Source: RPQJ01 sp963732375
Lineage (GTDB): Bacteria > Pseudomonadota > Gammaproteobacteria > Steroidobacterales > Steroidobacteraceae
DNA length: 64,000 nt
Reading direction: 5' to 3'
NCBI GenBank assembly: GCA_963732375.1
Contig: CAVSZE010000008.1
Span: 10,488-74,487 of the forward strand
Positions 61,388 to 64,000 of this stretch are shown here, in pieces; positions within the stretch are counted from its first letter, which is position 1; every line of letters begins with the position of its first letter. A program made the position numbers and the translations under genes. A model generated the notes under the pieces. That model did no database searches, had not been told where the DNA came from, and was given only the letters and a program-made list of their open reading frames with translations.

Positions 61388-63082
61388 TCATGGGGTGGCG
61401 GGCGGCGACGTGTCGCCTGCCGCCGCCTGCATCGCCTGGTAGCGCTCAATCGCCGCGCGGGCGTTGAACAGCAAGCGCTCGGGCCCGAGTTGCTGGTCCA
61501 GTCCGGAGTGTCGGACGACCTCCAGCACGCCGGGGTTCAGCCCAACCAGCCACACGGTCGCGCCGCGCTCCGTGGCGCGTTTGTCGCGTTCCATCAGCAT
61601 CTGCAGCGCCGAATACTCGAGGTCCGGGACGCGGCTCAAGTCCAGCGCCACCACCTGCGGCTGGTACTTCGCCGTCAGTTCGGCTATCTGATCCGACACG
61701 TCCTGGGCATTGACGAAGAACAGCCGCCCCTCGGGGCGCAGGATCAGCAGCCCATCGAAAGTCTCGTCGTCCGGGTGCTCCGGCGAGAGCGGCCGCAATA
61801 CGTCGGCACCACGCTTGCGGCCGATGACATGCACGCGCGGGTTGGCAGCCTGACTCAGCAGCCCGAGCATCGAGACGATGATCGCGACGACGATGCCCTC
61901 AAGCGTGCCGAACACCAGCACGCCGAGGCAGGCAATCATCGCCCATCGGAACTCCATCGTGCGTACCCGGCGGATGTTGCGAAACTCCACGGGCTGGATG
62001 AGGCCGATCGAGTAGACGATCACGACCGCTGCAAGTGTCGCGTTGGGCAGCAGGCCGAGCAGCGGCGCGAGCAGCAGCATGGTCGCCGCCGCGGTGCCGG
62101 CTGTCACCAGCGAAGCCTTCTGGGAGCCGCCGCCGGCATTGCGCACCACTGCGGTCTGTGAGGTACCACCGCCGGCCGGCATTGCGCCCGTGAGCGCACC
62201 GCCGAGATTGGCCGCGCCGGTCGCGAGCAGTTCGCGGTTCGGGTTGATGGTGGGGTCGTCGGTCAGCGCAAAGGCGCGACCGGCGGCAATCGACTCGGTA
62301 AAACTCATCAGCGCCATTCCCAGCGCGCCCGGCACCAGCGCCGTGACCAGCGCCAGGTCCGGCATGGTGATGGATGGAAACCCCTGTGGAATCAGGCCGA
62401 CGGTGGCTACCCCCTGCGCGTGCAGGGCGAAATACCACGACGCGGCGATGGCGCCCCCGACCGCGACCAGTGGCGCTGGGGAATGCGCCCATATGCGCTC
62501 CATCCCGAACAGCACCAGCAGCGTGCCGCCGGCGACCGCCAGTGTCAGCAGCGACGTTTGTGGCAGGTGCTGGAAGACACTGAGCAGGTCACGGAAGAAG
62601 CCTGCCTTGTCGATGTGGATGCCGAGCAGCTTTGGCACCTGGTCGAGCACGATCACGAGCCCGATCCCCGCCTTGAAGCCCGTGAGGACCGGCGTGGAGA
62701 TGAAGTTGGCGACGAATCCGAGCCGCAGCACGGACGCGAGCATCAGGAATATGCCCACCATGGCGGTCAGGGTGGCCGTGGCGGTGATCATCCGGGCCGG
62801 GTCGCCGTCCGGAACGACGAGGCCCAGCTGAGTGCCGGCCAGGATCGCCAGCGTCGTGGTCGAGCTCACGCTCAGCACCCGTGAGCTGCCGAGCAGCGCG
62901 TAGATCACCATCGGGATGAAGGCAGTGTAGAGGCCGACCTCGACGGGCAGGCCGGCCACGGTCGCGTAGGCCATCGCCTTGGGCAGGACCACCGCCGCCG
63001 CGGTCAGGCCGGCGATCAGGTCGAGTCGCAGCGCCGGGGCGCCGGGCTCGCTGGTGTTCGGCCCCGTCGAATGCTGGGTCAT
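61388..63082 (-). CDS. SulP/SLC26-family anion transporter
   Basis: 564 residues. About twelve membrane helices with the family marks PKAMAYATVAGLPVEVGLYT near the N-terminus and LGMALMSFTESIAAGRAFAL mid-protein, then a C-terminal STAS domain (about 445-550: DGLLILRPEGRLFFVNAQDV, VVALDLSRVPDLEYSALQML). SulP proteins move sulfate, bicarbonate or dicarboxylates; DauA of E. coli carries aspartate and succinate, which is worth noting beside the aspartate array. Specificity not readable. It lies 74 bases after the flavoprotein gene on the same strand. Confidence 0.93.
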   Translation of the reverse strand: MTQHSTGPNTSEPGAPALRLDLIAGLTAAAVVLPKAMAYATVAGLPVEVGLYTAFIPMVIYALLGSSRVLSVSSTTTLAILAGTQLGLVVPDGDPARMITATATLTAMVGIFLMLASVLRLGFVANFISTPVLTGFKAGIGLVIVLDQVPKLLGIHIDKAGFFRDLLSVFQHLPQTSLLTLAVAGGTLLVLFGMERIWAHSPAPLVAVGGAIAASWYFALHAQGVATVGLIPQGFPSITMPDLALVTALVPGALGMALMSFTESIAAGRAFALTDDPTINPNRELLATGAANLGGALTGAMPAGGGTSQTAVVRNAGGGSQKASLVTAGTAAATMLLLAPLLGLLPNATLAAVVIVYSIGLIQPVEFRNIRRVRTMEFRWAMIACLGVLVFGTLEGIVVAIIVSMLGLLSQAANPRVHVIGRKRGADVLRPLSPEHPDDETFDGLLILRPEGRLFFVNAQDVSDQIAELTAKYQPQVVALDLSRVPDLEYSALQMLMERDKRATERGATVWLVGLNPGVLEVVRHSGLDQQLGPERLLFNARAAIERYQAMQAAAGDTSPPATP

Positions 63083-63156
63083 GACTCGCGCCCTCGCGTT
63101 CTACGTTTCGTGCTCAAGGCCGGCGCTCGGGAGCGCGCCAGTCGCGGCCGATGGCG

Positions 63157-64000
63157 TCAATCCGGCATGCGCATCGCGCGCGCCAGCATGCCGCCTGAGA
63201 TATTCCGTGCCTTGAAGCCGTTCTGCAGCAGTATGCGCGTCGCGTAGTAGGCGCGCTGGGCGGAGCGGCAGATGACCCGTATCTCCCGGTCGCGGGGCAG
63301 TTCGTCCAGCCGTGCGCGAAGCTGGCCGAGCGGAATGTTGACCGTACCGGGTACGCTCTCCACCACCAGCTCGACCGGCTGGCGCACGTCGAGCAGGAAG
63401 GCGCCCTCGATATCCTCCCAGTGGGCGAGCGGCATGTCGCCGTGCAGCACGTCCGCGGCCACCATGCCCGCGAAGTTGACGGCGTCCTTGGCACTGCCGA
63501 ACTGCGGCGCATAGCAGAGTTCGGCTTCCTCCAGGTCGTAGACCGTCGCGCGCATCTGGATGGCGACCGCGAGCGCACTGATGCGCTTGTCGACGGCCGC
63601 AGCATCCTCGCCCAGCGCCTGTGCGCCGAGCAGCCGCCCGTCGGACTTACGGAACAGCACCTTCAGCCCGATCATCTTCGCGCCCGGGTAATAGCCGGCG
63701 TGCGAGTTCGGGAACAGGTAGATCTTCTCGAAGTCGTGGTCGCCAAGCCGCTTGAGCGTCTTCTCGCTGGCACCGGTCCATGCGGCGGCGCCGCCGAAGA
63801 GCCCGATGATCGAGGTGCCCTGCGTGCCGCGGAAACGGGAGTCACGTCCCGCGATCACGTCGGCGGCGATACGGCCCTGCCGGTTCGCGGGGCCTGCCAG
63901 CGCCACGAGACTCCATTGCCCGGTCACGAAGTCCCTGACCTCGATCGCATCACCGACGGCGAAAATGTCAGGGTCGCTGGTGCGCATCTGCTCGTCGACG
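63157..64000 (-). CDS. CoA-disulfide-reductase-like flavoprotein with rhodanese domain, 3' part
   Basis: About 281 codons; the 5' part lies beyond the right edge. DPDIFAVGDAIEVRDFVTGQ is the second FAD-binding motif. The dimerisation domain of the pyridine nucleotide-disulfide reductase family follows (GTSIIGLFGGAAAWTGASEK, LFRKSDGRLLGAQALGEDAA, APQFGSAKDAVNFAGMVAAD). The last ~95 residues are a rhodanese domain with VICRSAQRAYYATRILLQNG carrying its cysteine. This fusion is the CoADR-Rhd type, which reduces CoA disulfide or per/polysulfide with NAD(P)H. It may be co-transcribed with the SulP gene. Confidence 0.9.
   Translation of the reverse strand, partial: VDEQMRTSDPDIFAVGDAIEVRDFVTGQWSLVALAGPANRQGRIAADVIAGRDSRFRGTQGTSIIGLFGGAAAWTGASEKTLKRLGDHDFEKIYLFPNSHAGYYPGAKMIGLKVLFRKSDGRLLGAQALGEDAAAVDKRISALAVAIQMRATVYDLEEAELCYAPQFGSAKDAVNFAGMVAADVLHGDMPLAHWEDIEGAFLLDVRQPVELVVESVPGTVNIPLGQLRARLDELPRDREIRVICRSAQRAYYATRILLQNGFKARNISGGMLARAMRMPD

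Overview
The window is a dense stretch of GC-rich chromosome from a Gram-negative bacterium. Outer-membrane porins, lipoproteins with lipoboxes, BON-domain proteins and periplasmic enzymes with signal peptides all point to a double-membrane cell. A FabY-type ketoacyl synthase, DcaP-like porins and the general gene style suggest a Gammaproteobacterium outside the Enterobacterales, possibly near Steroidobacteraceae, Nevskiales or Xanthomonadales; that placement is inference. I saw no rRNA or tRNA gene, CRISPR array, insertion sequence or prophage.

Layout. 0-9.5 kb: the 5' part of exopolyphosphatase (ppx), a pyruvate-kinase-like protein, polyphosphate kinase ppk1, a short operon (ParA-like ATPase, membrane protein, acyl-CoA dehydrogenase), a periplasmic ClpP-like protein and an enoyl-CoA hydratase. 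9.6-26.3 kb: an envelope and stress region. It holds a duplicated cassette (Tyr/Trp-rich secreted protein plus small two-helix membrane protein), microproteins, a collagen-like lipoprotein, a decayed ABC permease, a sorbosone-dehydrogenase-like lipoprotein, a Crp/Fnr regulator, PAP2 phosphatase, two CsbD-like proteins, a cation efflux protein, a lipase, a Met-rich periplasmic protein, BON and DUF6600 proteins, and an AI-2E family permease. 26.4-35 kb: a giant cyclic beta-1,2-glucan synthase. 35-40.4 kb: BON and PRC-barrel proteins, two more Crp/Fnr regulators and a phospholipase-D-type lipoprotein. 40.5-47.6 kb: fabY, an RRM RNA-binding protein, an IF-1 paralogue, a BrnT/BrnA toxin-antitoxin pair, an NmrA-like protein, a split-Soret-type cytochrome c and an AraC regulator.

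47.8-60.4 kb is the most coherent unit: one co-directional array facing away from the AraC regulator. It encodes a DcaP-like porin, a secreted glutaminase, a second porin, a secreted amidohydrolase, two AspT-type aspartate:alanine exchangers, aspartate 4-decarboxylase, a secreted asparaginase and a nonsense-interrupted second amidohydrolase. Read together, amides enter by porins and are hydrolysed in the periplasm; aspartate is exchanged for alanine and decarboxylated inside. That is a proton-motive decarboxylation cycle fed by asparagine. Two 16-bp direct repeats exactly 21 bp apart lie between the AraC gene and the array and are a strong operator candidate. The window ends with ppk2, a SulP anion transporter and a partial CoA-disulfide-reductase-like gene.

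The octamer CGTACAGA occurs seven times, each time between genes, mostly 65-95 bp upstream of envelope or regulator genes. It suggests a shared regulon in the envelope/stress region.
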